NCBI GenBank assembly: GCA_963746465.1
Contig: CAVVAY010000007.1
Location: forward strand, 744,001-808,000
Source: CAVVAY01 sp963746465
GTDB lineage: Bacteria > Actinomycetota > Actinomycetes > JACCUZ01
DNA length: 64,000 bases
Direction of reading: 5' to 3'
The notes under the pieces are model-generated. The model did no database searches. It was given only the letters and a program-made list of their open reading frames with translations, and had not been told where the DNA came from. Both the position numbers and the translations under genes were made by a program. Below, piece after piece: positions 53,808 through 63,205 of the stretch (positions are counted from its first letter, which is position 1; the number at the start of each line of letters is the position of its first letter).

Positions 53808-54868
53808 CCCGGAACATGGCGGGGTCGCCTGGGCGACCGCCGTCGGTCGTCATCGCTGTGCTCGCCTACCGGCGTGCCGACGAGCTGAGGGCTCTGCTGC
53901 CCGACCTGGTCCGCCAGGCTGAGTCCCCTCAGTTCGACGGCCGCGTCATGGTCATCGACAACGACCCGGCCGCCAGCGCGGCCGACATCGTCGATCAGTT
54001 CGCCGGTCAGCGTGTGCGATTCGTGCACGAGCCACGGCCGGGCATCGCTGCGGCGCGGAACAGGGCACTGGACGAGGCTGCGGCGGACGACATCCTGGTC
54101 TTCATCGACGACGATGAGCGACCGGTCGGCGGATGGCTGGAGTCACTCGTCGACATGCAGCAGTGCTGCGGGTCGGCCGGCGTCGTCGGCCCGGTGGTGT
54201 CCGAGTTCGGCGCGCCGCCGAGCGACTGGATCCGAGCAGGCCGCTTCTTCGAGCGCCGGAGGTTCGCATCAGGCACCGAGGTGCAGGTCGCCGCAACGAA
54301 CAACCTCCTCCTGGATCTGCGTCAGATCCACACACTGGGCGTGCGCTTCGACGAGCGTTTCGGCCTGAGCGGAGGCTCAGACACGCTGTTCACCAGGGAA
54401 GTCGTGCGTAGAGGTGGACGGTTGGTCTGGTGCGACGAGGCGCTGGTCGTCGACCGGGTCCCACCCAGCCGGGTGACGCGCCAATGGGTCCTTCGCCGTT
54501 CCTTGCGCAGTGGCAACTCCTGGAGCCGGACCGCACTCGAGATCGCTGCGCCGGGACGCAGGCTCTCGACACGAGCAGCCCTGGTGGGGCGCAGTGCGGC
54601 CCGCATCGGCGGGGGGGCCGGCCAGTTCCTGATCGGCCTGCTGTGTCGCAGCAGCACTCATCAGGCGCGCGGGCTGCGAACCCTTGCTCGGGGGATTGGC
54701 ATGTTCACCGGCTCCTTGGTTATGTCTACAGCGAGTACGGCCGCCCGACGCAGCATGTGCGCCAGACAGCAGCCTGAGTCTCGGCGTTGGCGATGGTCGT
54801 CCGGCCAGACTCACGACCGGGATGACGGCGGGCCGCACGAAAGCATCCGAGATACGGCAAGATCGTGA
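53804..54868 (+). CDS. GT2 family glycosyltransferase
   Basis: 354 aa from GTG 53804, overlapping the stop of giant protein C; ATG 53816 is an alternative. GT-A fold: VVIAVLAYRRADELRALLPDLV, VMVIDNDPAAS, FVHEPRPGIAAARNRALDEA, metal-binding FIDDDERP, and NNLLLDLRQI with GLSGGSDTLFTREVVRRGG as acceptor/base region. The C-terminus is Arg-rich with a weak hydrophobic stretch. Starts the plus-strand gene run GT2-GT2-acyltransferase-Wzx. Confidence 0.88.
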   Translation: MTRNMAGSPGRPPSVVIAVLAYRRADELRALLPDLVRQAESPQFDGRVMVIDNDPAASAADIVDQFAGQRVRFVHEPRPGIAAARNRALDEAAADDILVFIDDDERPVGGWLESLVDMQQCCGSAGVVGPVVSEFGAPPSDWIRAGRFFERRRFASGTEVQVAATNNLLLDLRQIHTLGVRFDERFGLSGGSDTLFTREVVRRGGRLVWCDEALVVDRVPPSRVTRQWVLRRSLRSGNSWSRTALEIAAPGRRLSTRAALVGRSAARIGGGAGQFLIGLLCRSSTHQARGLRTLARGIGMFTGSLVMSTASTAARRSMCARQQPESRRWRWSSGQTHDRDDGGPHESIRDTARS

Positions 54869-54938
54869 CTAGCAGGGCGACTGACCCCCGGTACCTGCGC
54901 CTGTGACGTGCCAGGAACTGGAAGGTGGTTTGCCGTCG

Positions 54939-55946
54939 ATGTCGGAGCTGGATGGCGCAGGGGCGGAGATCCGACCTTCGGTGAGCGTCGGCATCGTGGT
55001 CGTGAACTTCGGGTCCGGGCACCTGCTGGAGGAGAACTTGGCTCGGATAGATCTATCACGTCTGCTCGCAAAGGTGGTGGTCGTAGACAATTTCACGTCC
55101 GCGGCGGAACAGGTCGCCGTAGGCGAACTCGCGCGGCGTTTCGGTTGGGAGCAGCTCCTGCTGGAGGAGAACCTGGGTTTCGGCGCCGCGATGAACGTCG
55201 GCGTCTCCCGCGCGTCGGCCTTGGGGTGTGAAGTCTTCCTGCTCCTTAACCCCGATGCCTTGTCGAGTCCGGACGTGATCGAAGAGCTCGTGGCCGAGAG
55301 TGTCCTTAACCCGCTGACCATCGTCAGTCCAAAGATTCTGCTCCCGGACGGCAGCACGTGGTTTCAGGGCGGTGAGCTGAACCTGGTCGATGGGTCCACC
55401 AGCACGGCGCCGGTGAGTCCGTTCGACACGGCGCAACCCTGGCTCACCGCGGCCTGCCTCGTGGTCCATCATGAGATGTGGACGTTGCTGGGCGGTTTTG
55501 ACGACGACTACTTCCTCTACTGGGAGGATGTCGATCTGAGCTATCGCTGCACGCAGGTCGGCGGCCAGCTGCTGGTCCGCCAGGACCTGCTCGCCGTCCA
55601 CAGCGTCGGCGGCACTCAGGGCGGTCACGGGAAGTCCCCCACCTACTACTACTACAGCTGCCGTAACCGCCTGCTCTTCGCCGCGAAGCATCTTCCGGCC
55701 CGACGTATCTTCACCTGGCTGCTTCACTCGCCGCGGTACTCGACCTCGGTCGTGCTGCGTGGTGGTCGACGGCAGCTGCTACGCCCCTGGGCGCCGGTCT
55801 CCGCCGGGGTGCGAGGGACCACCCGCGGCATGCTGATCGCAGGCCAGGCCATGCTCCGCGCGCTGAGGTCGCCTGCCGAGGGCCAGCCCGTGGAACTCGA
55901 TATCCCGGGGTTCCCCACCCCGTCCAGAGCTGTGAAGGAGGAGTGA
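54939..55946 (+). CDS. GT2 family glycosyltransferase, WbbL/rhamnosyltransferase-like
   Basis: 335 aa from ATG 54939 (GGAAGGTGG about 10 nt upstream; GTG 54903 possible). Motifs: VSVGIVVVNFGSGHLLEENL, VVVDNFTS, ENLGFGAAMNVGVSRA, metal site LLLNPDA, and the acceptor segment GGFDDDYFLYWEDVDLSYRCTQVG, diagnostic of the WbbL group that adds rhamnose. Its C-terminal third has an aromatic-basic amphipathic region (SPTYYYYSCRNRLLFAAKHL). Followed 4 nt later by the acyltransferase gene. Confidence 0.9.
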   Translation: MSELDGAGAEIRPSVSVGIVVVNFGSGHLLEENLARIDLSRLLAKVVVVDNFTSAAEQVAVGELARRFGWEQLLLEENLGFGAAMNVGVSRASALGCEVFLLLNPDALSSPDVIEELVAESVLNPLTIVSPKILLPDGSTWFQGGELNLVDGSTSTAPVSPFDTAQPWLTAACLVVHHEMWTLLGGFDDDYFLYWEDVDLSYRCTQVGGQLLVRQDLLAVHSVGGTQGGHGKSPTYYYYSCRNRLLFAAKHLPARRIFTWLLHSPRYSTSVVLRGGRRQLLRPWAPVSAGVRGTTRGMLIAGQAMLRALRSPAEGQPVELDIPGFPTPSRAVKEE

Positions 55947-55950
55947 CCGA

Positions 55951-56500
55951 GTGATCAGCAGACGTAGCGGCGACCGATATCTCCGAGGCGCCGTTCTTTA
56001 CGCGGCTTTCCTCGTCGGCAGAGTGCCGGTCCACCGGTTTCGTCTCTGGTTCTATCGGCGTGTGCTGCGCATGGCTATCGGGGCCAAGACGTCGATCCAC
56101 TGGCGCGCCGCCTTCTACGCGCCGGCAGGCGTAAAGATCGGCAACCACTCGATCATCGGGAACGATTGCTTCCTCGACGGGCGACGTGGCATCACGATCG
56201 GCGACTCGGTCAACATCGGTGGTCACGTCCAGATCTTCACTCTGGAGCACGATCCGCAGTCCGCTACCTTCGCGCGTCAAAGGAGGCCCCGTGGTCATCG
56301 GCGACAGGGCCTACGTGGCTACGCGGGCGACGATCCTGCCGGGCACCGTGATCGGGGAGGGCGCGGTCGTCGCTGCTGGGGCGGTGGTGACGAAGGATGT
56401 TCCCGCCTTTGCCATCGTCGGCGGCGTCCCGGCCAAGGTGATCGGGGAGCGGACGCAGAACCTCGACTATTCCCTGGACTATCACCTTCCGTTCCAATGA
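55951..56500 (+). pseudogene. Left-handed beta-helix acyltransferase, frameshifted by one inserted base (~56272-56275)
   Basis: From GTG 55951 (AAGGAGGAG, 7-nt spacing): membrane-proximal N-terminus, then hexapeptide repeats (VKIGNHSIIGNDCFLDG, ITIGDSVNIGGHVQIFTLEHDP). The frame breaks at TTCGCGCGTC; removing one G restores FAVKGGPVVIGDRAYVATRATILPGTVIGEGAVVAAGAVVTKDVPAFAIVGG, which ends at 56500. The restored protein (~182 aa) is of the WcaF/maltose acetyltransferase type, which O-acetylates surface sugars. The inserted G matches the kind of insertion seen in giant gene B. Confidence 0.85.
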
Positions 56501-56513
56501 GCGTGAGCGGCGC

Positions 56514-57995
56514 ATGACCCCGAGCGGGCCGCAGCAGACCCAGCGAGACCGACTCGGCTCGGTCACGGCGCGAGGTGCTGTCGTGACTCTCGGCGGGCAG
56601 GGCGCACGGGTCTCGATTCAGCTGGCCTCGATCGTCGTCCTTGCGCGGTTGCTCACCCCGCGCGACTTCGGTCTGCTGGCCATGGTCGTGATCATCATCG
56701 GCATAGGAGAGATCTTTCGGGACTTCGGTCTCTCCGCGGCGGCGATCCAGGCCAAGACCTTGTCCCGTGCCCAGCGCGACAACCTGTTCTGGGCCAACGT
56801 GAGCCTGGGCTCCGCGCTGTCCCTGACGGTCATCCTCTGCGCCCCCCTGATCGCCGCCTTCTACGACCAGCAAGCCTTGGTAGCGCTCACACGCGCTCTC
56901 GCGGTGGTCTTCCTCCTCAACGGCATGGCCACTCAGTACCGGGCCGACCTGAATCGCCGCATGCTCTTCGGACGGCTCGCCCTCGCCGATGTGGCCGGGC
57001 AGTCACTCGGCCTCGGGACCGGCGTCTGGATGGCCCTCTCCGGCGCGGGCTACTGGGCACTCGTGGGCCAACAGGTCGTCCAGACCGCCACGTCGCTCGT
57101 CATTGTCGTGAGCCTCGCTCGCTGGCTCCCCGGCCGACCTCGGCGAGGGGAGAACATGGCCGGGTTCATGACTTTCGGCTGGAACATGGTCAGCACGCAA
57201 CTGATCGAGTACGCCAGCCGCAACCTGGACTCCTTGATCATCGGCCACCGGTTCGGTCCAGGGCCCCTGGGCGGGTACAACCGGGCCTTCCAGCTCCTCA
57301 TGGTTCCCATGAGTCAGATCCGCGCGCCGACGACGACCGTCGCACTCCCGGTTCTCTCCCGGCTGCAGGACGACCAGGCCCGCTATTCCTCCTACCTTGC
57401 TCGCGGTCAGATCGCTATGGGCTACACAATGGTCGCTGGGGTAGCTCTGGCCGCCGGTGCCGCGGACCCGTTGATCATGCTCTGCCTTGGTGAGCAGTGG
57501 CGGTCCGTAGTTCCCTTGTTCCAAATCCTGGCAGTGGCGTGCACCTTTCAGACGCTGTCGTACGTCGGCTTCTGGGTGTACCTGTCCCGTGGACTGACCG
57601 CCGCCCTCCTGCGGTACACGATGGTCTCCGCAGTCCTCCGGAGCGTGTGCATTCTCGTGGGGAGCAACTGGGGCGTGACAGGTGTGGCGGCCGGGTTCGC
57701 CGTCGGGCCGCTCCTCGAGTGGCCGTTGTCCCTGTGGTGGCTGTCGCGGCTGACGGTGATACCTGTTCGAGCCTTCGTCCACGGCGCCAGTCGGATCCTG
57801 TTGCTTGCCTCATTGTCAGCAGCGAGCGCCAATCTCGCAGTGATGGCCCTGGACGGATATCACCCCGCGGTGCAACTGCTGGCTGCCGCTCTGGCGAGCA
57901 GTCTCGTCTACGTTGTGGGAGGCGTGCTCTCGCGTCGCATTCGTCAGGACGAACGCGGTGTCCTGGAGATTCTCGAGCGGGTCTTCCGCAAGTAG
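56514..57995 (+). CDS. Polysaccharide flippase (Wzx, MOP superfamily)
   Basis: 493 aa with about 12-14 hydrophobic segments. N-terminal LGSVTARGAVVTLGGQGARVSIQLASIVVLARLLTPRDFGLLAMV is the hallmark of MOP-family O-antigen/teichuronic-acid exporters; SRNLDSLIIGHRFGPGPLGGYNRAFQLLMVP marks the middle. It flips undecaprenyl-linked repeat units across the membrane. With the Wzy-like polymerase and BY-kinase it makes this locus Wzy-dependent. Starts 13 nt after the acyltransferase stop. Confidence 0.92.
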   Translation: MTPSGPQQTQRDRLGSVTARGAVVTLGGQGARVSIQLASIVVLARLLTPRDFGLLAMVVIIIGIGEIFRDFGLSAAAIQAKTLSRAQRDNLFWANVSLGSALSLTVILCAPLIAAFYDQQALVALTRALAVVFLLNGMATQYRADLNRRMLFGRLALADVAGQSLGLGTGVWMALSGAGYWALVGQQVVQTATSLVIVVSLARWLPGRPRRGENMAGFMTFGWNMVSTQLIEYASRNLDSLIIGHRFGPGPLGGYNRAFQLLMVPMSQIRAPTTTVALPVLSRLQDDQARYSSYLARGQIAMGYTMVAGVALAAGAADPLIMLCLGEQWRSVVPLFQILAVACTFQTLSYVGFWVYLSRGLTAALLRYTMVSAVLRSVCILVGSNWGVTGVAAGFAVGPLLEWPLSLWWLSRLTVIPVRAFVHGASRILLLASLSAASANLAVMALDGYHPAVQLLAAALASSLVYVVGGVLSRRIRQDERGVLEILERVFRK

Positions 57996-58066
57996 TCCGT
58001 CAGCACCCCACGGCAACCTCACGAAGAGTCGCGCGCCGGGGGTTCGTGATCGGTATCGTCGGCACA

Positions 58067-58930
58067 ATGACTGCGAAGCTAGAAGGCCTCAGGGTCGTTG
58101 TCAGGCACGGGCGAAGGATGAAGGGGAAGCAGCAGCTACGGCGCGTTGACGTTGTCGGACCGACCTCGGCTCGCGTCGTCGCGGCCTTGAAGGCTGCCGC
58201 GGCAGGTGGGCCGGGCCGCGCCGACGAGCAGCGGTGGATCGAGCAGATCGAACAGATGCGCCACACCCTCGCTTCGTCGCACCAGCCATTGGAGATCGTG
58301 GACTTCGGCGCCGGCAAGGCGAGTGATTTCGGGACCGAGAGCCGGACCATGCAGACCGGGGTGCGCACGCTGGGGCAGATGACGGCCTCGAGCAAGCCTC
58401 CCGAGTGGGCCTACCTGCTGTTCCGGCTGGTTCGGGAGCTCCGGCCTGCCACCTGCCTGGAGATGGGTGCGTGCGTCGGCATCTCGGCCGCCTATCAGTC
58501 GGCAGCGCTCACTCTCAACGGGGACGGCAAGCTCGTGACTCTTGAAGGGTCCGATGTGCTGGCCGTCCGATCAGAGCAGACCTTGCGTGAGCTGGGTCTG
58601 GGTGATCGGGCACACGTGCGGCTCGGCGCCTTCGCTGACACGTTGACGGACAGCCTCCAGGAGCTGCGGCCTCTCGAGTGGGCTTTCATCGACGGTCATC
58701 ACGACGAAGAGGCCACGCTCGAGTACATGGAGCAGATCATCCCGGCGCTTGCACCTGAGGCCGTGCTGATGTTCGACGACATCAATTGGTCGCCGGGCAT
58801 GGCCAGTGCGTGGCGGGCCATCGCGTCCGATCCACGGTTCGCCCTCACGGTCGACCTACGGAGCATGGGCCTGGCCGTGGTCAGCGAGCACGCCGAGCGG
58901 CAGCGATCCCTGGCGATCTCCTACTTCTGA
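58067..58930 (+). CDS. Class I SAM-dependent methyltransferase (Methyltransf_24-like)
   Basis: 287 aa from ATG 58067. The first ~100 residues are basic and non-catalytic; motif I is ATCLEMGACVGISAAYQSAAL, then LVTLEGSDVL, WAFIDGHHDEEATLEYMEQI (His/Asp metal-type motif) and VLMFDDINWSPGMASAW. The DGHHDE and DDI motifs are shared with cation-dependent O-methyltransferases. Possible target is a sugar hydroxyl of the polymer; unproven. Confidence 0.82.
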   Translation: MTAKLEGLRVVVRHGRRMKGKQQLRRVDVVGPTSARVVAALKAAAAGGPGRADEQRWIEQIEQMRHTLASSHQPLEIVDFGAGKASDFGTESRTMQTGVRTLGQMTASSKPPEWAYLLFRLVRELRPATCLEMGACVGISAAYQSAALTLNGDGKLVTLEGSDVLAVRSEQTLRELGLGDRAHVRLGAFADTLTDSLQELRPLEWAFIDGHHDEEATLEYMEQIIPALAPEAVLMFDDINWSPGMASAWRAIASDPRFALTVDLRSMGLAVVSEHAERQRSLAISYF

Positions 58931-58986
58931 CGCGCCGCAGATACTCCGGACGGGCTCGCCCAGTGGCCCATGGTGTCGCCAGAACG

Positions 58987-59850
58987 TCAGCCGGTGGCGA
59001 GCTGAACCTGACCGACGAGATCATCGATCTCCGACTTTTCCTCGATGTGGTCCACCGGGACGAACCGGCCGCCTTCCCGGCGGTAAAGTCCGGCTCGTGC
59101 ACTGATGCCCTTCAACCTGGGGTTGTCCACCAGAAGGAGGTGGCCGCCATCCTTGAGGCTTCGCAACAGGGCCCGCAGTGCCACGAGGATCGCGTCATCG
59201 CTGAAGTAGAGGCGGCGAAGGAGGTTCGCCACTTTGATGACGTCCGGGGTCGGGCCCTGCCAGGGATGGAACACATTATGCACGGCGTAATTCACGCGTT
59301 CATCGGTTGCGACCAGGGATCGAGCCTCGGGATTGAGCAGGAGCACGTCCGTGGCGACCGCCGACCGGCTGCCTCTTGCGATCAGTGGAGCGTAGAGCGC
59401 ACGAACTGTCTTCGACTGCGACGGCCAAGCGACTGCTCGCGGCCCGACCACGAGGATGCACGTTCCGGCAGGGTCGTAGAAGAACACTCGACGGGACTGC
59501 TGTGCGGCACGGACGTTGAGGAAGAGATCCGCGATCGTGTAGGACTTGAAGTCCGGGAGCTTGCGGATGAGCTCGACCGACGTGGAGCCGTCGGAGGCGC
59601 CGACGTCGAGGATCGAGGCTTTCGAGAGATCGAGGTGGTCGATGAGCAGGTTGTCGGCAGCTGGGTGCCGGTTCTCGCCAGTGATCTTTATCGTATCGCC
59701 CAGATGGAATGCTGACATTGCCGAGCTGAACTCTTGCGGTGTTGCCCCGTCATCCAGGACCACCCGCGGATCACTCCAGAAAAATCTCGACGCGCGGCGC
59801 TCGAGGGCTGCGGGCCATCGGCCACGAATGGGTCTCACAGGTGCGAGCAT
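58987..59850 (-). CDS. Class I SAM-dependent methyltransferase, unclassified
   Basis: 287 aa from ATG 59850. SAM motif ASILDVGASDGSTSVELIRKL near residue 77, acidic YTIADLF, and later LLRSLKDGGHLLLVDNPRL as strands 4-5. The middle holds a long variable stretch (FFYDPAGTCILVVGP, YAVHNVFHPWQGP). No specific family recognised. Convergent with the methyltransferase at 58067 and divergent from the one at 59959, an alternating trio in the polysaccharide locus. Confidence 0.72.
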   Translation of the reverse strand: MLAPVRPIRGRWPAALERRASRFFWSDPRVVLDDGATPQEFSSAMSAFHLGDTIKITGENRHPAADNLLIDHLDLSKASILDVGASDGSTSVELIRKLPDFKSYTIADLFLNVRAAQQSRRVFFYDPAGTCILVVGPRAVAWPSQSKTVRALYAPLIARGSRSAVATDVLLLNPEARSLVATDERVNYAVHNVFHPWQGPTPDVIKVANLLRRLYFSDDAILVALRALLRSLKDGGHLLLVDNPRLKGISARAGLYRREGGRFVPVDHIEEKSEIDDLVGQVQLATG

Positions 59851-59958
59851 GAGGTCCAGTCTGACAGTTTGTGGGCCGCTGACGGACCCTTTCGTCCGAC
59901 CGTGCGCGTTTCTTCAGACATGGCCGGACGCAAGTGCTGACATTGCTAGCCTTCCGCC

Positions 59959-60732
59959 ATGCGCCGCGAGCTGATGTACCGGACGGTCGGCCACCGAACG
60001 GTTCAAGGGTGGATCCTCCCCGAGATGATGACACTCGTTTCGGCGCTGTCTCGACGGCAAAGAGATGACGGGATCGCTGGGCACGTCGTCGAGATCGGCG
60101 TCCATCATGGACGATTCTGCATCGCGCTGGACCTGCTGCGCGGGCCGGACGAGAAGACATTGGCCATCGACCTCTTCGACGACCAAGAGCTGAACCCCGA
60201 CCACTCAGGTCGTGGTGACCGTGACGTGTTCATCGCAAACATGAAAAGGCATGCAGGCCCACAGGACGGCCTCATCGTCCACTCGGGCGACTCCATGCTA
60301 CTGACTGGCGGTCGAGTGCGAGACTTGCTGGGTGGCGCGAGTCGGTTGTTCAGCGTCGACGGTGGTCACACCAGTGAGATCGTCCAGCGGGACATGCAGA
60401 CGGCCGCGGAGGCATTGGTCTCCGGCGGCATCGTCATTGCTGACGACGTGTTCAACGAGCGATGGCCGGGCGTCGCGGAGGGCACCCACCGGTATCTGGA
60501 CCAGCCGGAGTCCTTGACTCCTTTCGGTGTCGGGTACAACAAGTTGTTGCTGACGACGTCGCGCGAACACGCCGTGGCATATCGAGACGTGATGAAGAGG
60601 GTGGCTGAGCGCCGAGCCTGGGGACATCGGGTCGTTCGGTTCCACGGCCACGATGTTGCCGTCATCCATGGTCTGCCGTTACGCCGGCGGCCGAAGAGGA
60701 TGGCAAAGCAACTGCTCGGCGTGGGGCCTTAG
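59959..60732 (+). CDS. Class I SAM-dependent methyltransferase (Methyltransf_24-like)
   Basis: 257 aa from ATG 59959; TAGCCT about 10 nt upstream suggests a short-leader transcript. Motif I HVVEIGVHHGRFCIALDLL, TLAIDLFDDQ, LFSVDGGHTSEIVQRDM (Asp-His metal region) and GGIVIADDVFNERWPGVAEG. Resembles sugar O-methyltransferases of the MycE/NovP-like group in its VDGGH and DDVFN motifs. Likely decorates the surface glycan; substrate unknown. Confidence 0.8.
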   Translation: MRRELMYRTVGHRTVQGWILPEMMTLVSALSRRQRDDGIAGHVVEIGVHHGRFCIALDLLRGPDEKTLAIDLFDDQELNPDHSGRGDRDVFIANMKRHAGPQDGLIVHSGDSMLLTGGRVRDLLGGASRLFSVDGGHTSEIVQRDMQTAAEALVSGGIVIADDVFNERWPGVAEGTHRYLDQPESLTPFGVGYNKLLLTTSREHAVAYRDVMKRVAERRAWGHRVVRFHGHDVAVIHGLPLRRRPKRMAKQLLGVGP

Positions 60733-60763
60733 CCGACCCGAACGCGGCTGGGCGGTCCTGGGG

Positions 60764-61816
60764 CTAGCGAGGTGAACGGGCCAGTCCAAGGGCTGCGTCG
60801 TAGGCGTCACGATGACGCAGCCCGATCTGTGCCCACTCGCGTCTTGACAGGTCGGGCGTGGCGCGACGCGCTTCGTGGCGCACCTGCCGCAAGGCGCGCC
60901 CGAGGTCCGCGGCGTTGAGTTCCCCCTCGTACAAGATCACCCAACCTGGTCCGACCTCGGCCGCGAGGTCCTCGGTCACCACACTACGGGGGACGAGCAG
61001 TGGGCGGCCGAGCGAGAGCGCCAAGAGTGCGGCGCCGGAGTTGTGCATGTCGGCATACGGAAGCACGATGAGTTCAGCCTGACCAATCGCAGTTGCCAGT
61101 TCAGAATCAGCGACATACTCGAGACGGGCGCTGATGCGTTCATCGGTATCGCGCGCACCGTCGATGTCGGCCAGCAGCTTGGCGGCCGATGGGTGAGGGA
61201 CGATCTGACCGACCACCTGGAGCGTCGCGGATGGATCCTCGATCTCCGAGAATGCCTCGAGAAGCCGGCTGACTCCCTTATAAGGTCGGATGAGGCCGAA
61301 AAAGAGCAACCTGCCTGGCACAGCGTCCGGAACGACATGATCGCTGAACCATGCGCGGTAGTGCCCGTGGGGGATCGTGACGGACTGGTCGGGGCGGGGC
61401 ACCACCGTCCGCGGGTTGAGTCGGATCCACACTGCCGTAAGGCTGTCCGACGACCGCAGCAGTCGGCGATCGGTGTAGGCCATGGCCTCATGAGGACTCT
61501 CGTTGTGGACAGTCCGGACCAGTGCGATGCGGGCGGCTCGCAGCCGTACGAGGAGCAAGGCGAACAGAACTCGGCGAGCATACCTCCGCATCGGGTTCTG
61601 ATCCCGGATGAGGTGCTCCGGCCAATGGACATGGAAGACCTGGTAGTCGCCGAATAACGCTGCGTGCCAAGAGAAACAGGTTGTCGTGACGTCCTCGGGC
61701 AGAGCGTCGACGAGCTGTGACAGAAATGGGTTCGTGGTGGTGCGCGGGGTCGGGAAGGACTGGAGGACGGACAACCGCCGCGACGAGGAACTTTTCCCAG
61801 GAGACGACGAGGTCAT
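60764..61816 (-). CDS. GT4/GumI-like glycosyltransferase
   Basis: 350 aa from ATG 61816, overlapping the polymerase stop (ATGA). GT-B pattern: VLQSFPTPRTTTNPFLSQLVDAL, FHVHWPEHLIRDQNPMRRYAR, VRTVHNESPHE, then donor half RLLFFGLIRPYKGVSRLLEAF, LIVLPYADMHNSGAALLALSLGRPLLVPR. The FHVHWPE segment and donor site resemble the xanthan mannosyltransferase GumI group. Last gene of the minus-strand run BY-kinase, polymerase, glycosyltransferase. Confidence 0.85.
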   Translation of the reverse strand: MTSSSPGKSSSSRRLSVLQSFPTPRTTTNPFLSQLVDALPEDVTTTCFSWHAALFGDYQVFHVHWPEHLIRDQNPMRRYARRVLFALLLVRLRAARIALVRTVHNESPHEAMAYTDRRLLRSSDSLTAVWIRLNPRTVVPRPDQSVTIPHGHYRAWFSDHVVPDAVPGRLLFFGLIRPYKGVSRLLEAFSEIEDPSATLQVVGQIVPHPSAAKLLADIDGARDTDERISARLEYVADSELATAIGQAELIVLPYADMHNSGAALLALSLGRPLLVPRSVVTEDLAAEVGPGWVILYEGELNAADLGRALRQVRHEARRATPDLSRREWAQIGLRHRDAYDAALGLARSPR

Positions 61817-63201
61817 CGATCGCGCGTGGGGTCGACGGAGGGTGTCAGGGCGGACGCACCGATCCGCCGGCGGGTGGCCGTCTTCTCCCTAGCGCGACGT
61901 TCCGAGGGGCTCGGACGGTGCAGCAGCGACAGCCCCAGGGCCAGCCCGACATCGGCCATGTTGGTGAAGATGGGACCGAACAGCAGGTCCCACGAGGCTG
62001 TCAGGACCAGGAAGACCAGAAGCGCGGACGCGATGCGGTGGGCAAGGACGGTTGCCAGTGCATTGATCAACAACAACAGCATGAGACAGCCCAGCGCGAG
62101 GCCGATCATGCCGAAGTTTGACCACAGGTCCGCTATCACTGAGTGGAGCTTGAGCTGTCCGCGAAACATGTACGCGTCGCGCACCTCGTCCGGTGGCAGC
62201 CCCACGGAATCGAGGCCGGACTTCGCGTTTCTTATCTCCGAGCTGACCGGCTCGACTCCGAGGCCGAACCCACCGGGTCTGTCCTGCATCAGCTGAAGGG
62301 TGGCTGCCCATTCCGGTCGGCCGCCGATGATCAAAGAGCCACTTCGCTCGACCTGTTCCGTCGATCGATCCTGCAGGGTTTGGCCGAAGTAGCCTCCCAC
62401 CAGCAACGCACTTCCCGTGTAATAGATGGCCGCGACCAGGCCGGCCATGAGGACAACGATCGTGGCGCGACCGAGTCGTTGGTTGAGAGCTCGTGGCCTG
62501 GCGTCATAGAGACCAAGCAGGGCTGCGACGAGGCAGAATCCGAAGTAGCTGCGGTACTCGTTGGTGATGCCCACGACCCCGAGCGCGATCAGCGAGAGGA
62601 CCGTCGCGACCCACGACTTCGACTTTCCCACGAGGGCCAGCACGATGACTGTGGTCGGCAGGGCGAGCTCGTACTTCCAGGCGTTCGTCGAGGTAGGGGC
62701 CTTCGAGATGGCCGCGATCAGTGCTCCGCTGGCGTAGAAGAGTGCCACGGCGTGAAACGGAACAACTCGACGGGCCCAGAGGATCAGTCCGATGCCACCG
62801 ACCGCCGAGACCACGAGAACCGTCATCACGAACGCGTTGTGGACGTGGACCCTGTGGTCTGTTACAGCCCCCGCCGACAACCACACCCCGGCGAGCAAGC
62901 TCATTCCGGTGAGGACTGTGACGGTCGTGGCCCCGTGAAAGTGGCGCAGGGATCGCAGCCACACTGGTGCGAGTGCGAGCACCACGATGAAGCCCGTGGT
63001 GGCACCGGCGAACACCAGCCGGTCGAGGCCGAGGAGGAACAACCCTGCCGCGGCGGTCAGCTGCGACACCATCGGAGACGTCGCGACCCCCACGACATCG
63101 ATCCCTGGACGCACGGCATCTGCCTCAGGCGAGTCGGCCCTCCCTGCTCGACTTCCCGTCAACCGCGGCCGTCCTCCGGTAGACGCTTCGACTGCCGACA
63201 C
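61813..63201 (-). CDS. O-antigen ligase/polymerase-like membrane protein (Wzy)
   Basis: 462 aa from GTG 63201, 4 nt after the BY-kinase stop. Ten or more hydrophobic segments (MVSQLTAAAGLFLLGLDRLVF; VTVLTGMSLLAGVWLSAGAV; FGMIGLALGCLMLLLLINAL). A large periplasmic loop carries GGRPEWAATLQLMQDRPGGFGLGVEPVSSE, the Wzy_C-like region with conserved Arg/Pro/Gly. It polymerises flipped repeat units outside the membrane. Sequence is family-poor, as for all Wzy; context with Wzx and BY-kinase is the main support. Confidence 0.8.
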   Translation of the reverse strand: MSAVEASTGGRPRLTGSRAGRADSPEADAVRPGIDVVGVATSPMVSQLTAAAGLFLLGLDRLVFAGATTGFIVVLALAPVWLRSLRHFHGATTVTVLTGMSLLAGVWLSAGAVTDHRVHVHNAFVMTVLVVSAVGGIGLILWARRVVPFHAVALFYASGALIAAISKAPTSTNAWKYELALPTTVIVLALVGKSKSWVATVLSLIALGVVGITNEYRSYFGFCLVAALLGLYDARPRALNQRLGRATIVVLMAGLVAAIYYTGSALLVGGYFGQTLQDRSTEQVERSGSLIIGGRPEWAATLQLMQDRPGGFGLGVEPVSSEIRNAKSGLDSVGLPPDEVRDAYMFRGQLKLHSVIADLWSNFGMIGLALGCLMLLLLINALATVLAHRIASALLVFLVLTASWDLLFGPIFTNMADVGLALGLSLLHRPSPSERRAREKTATRRRIGASALTPSVDPTRDR

Positions 63202-63205
63202 GAGG

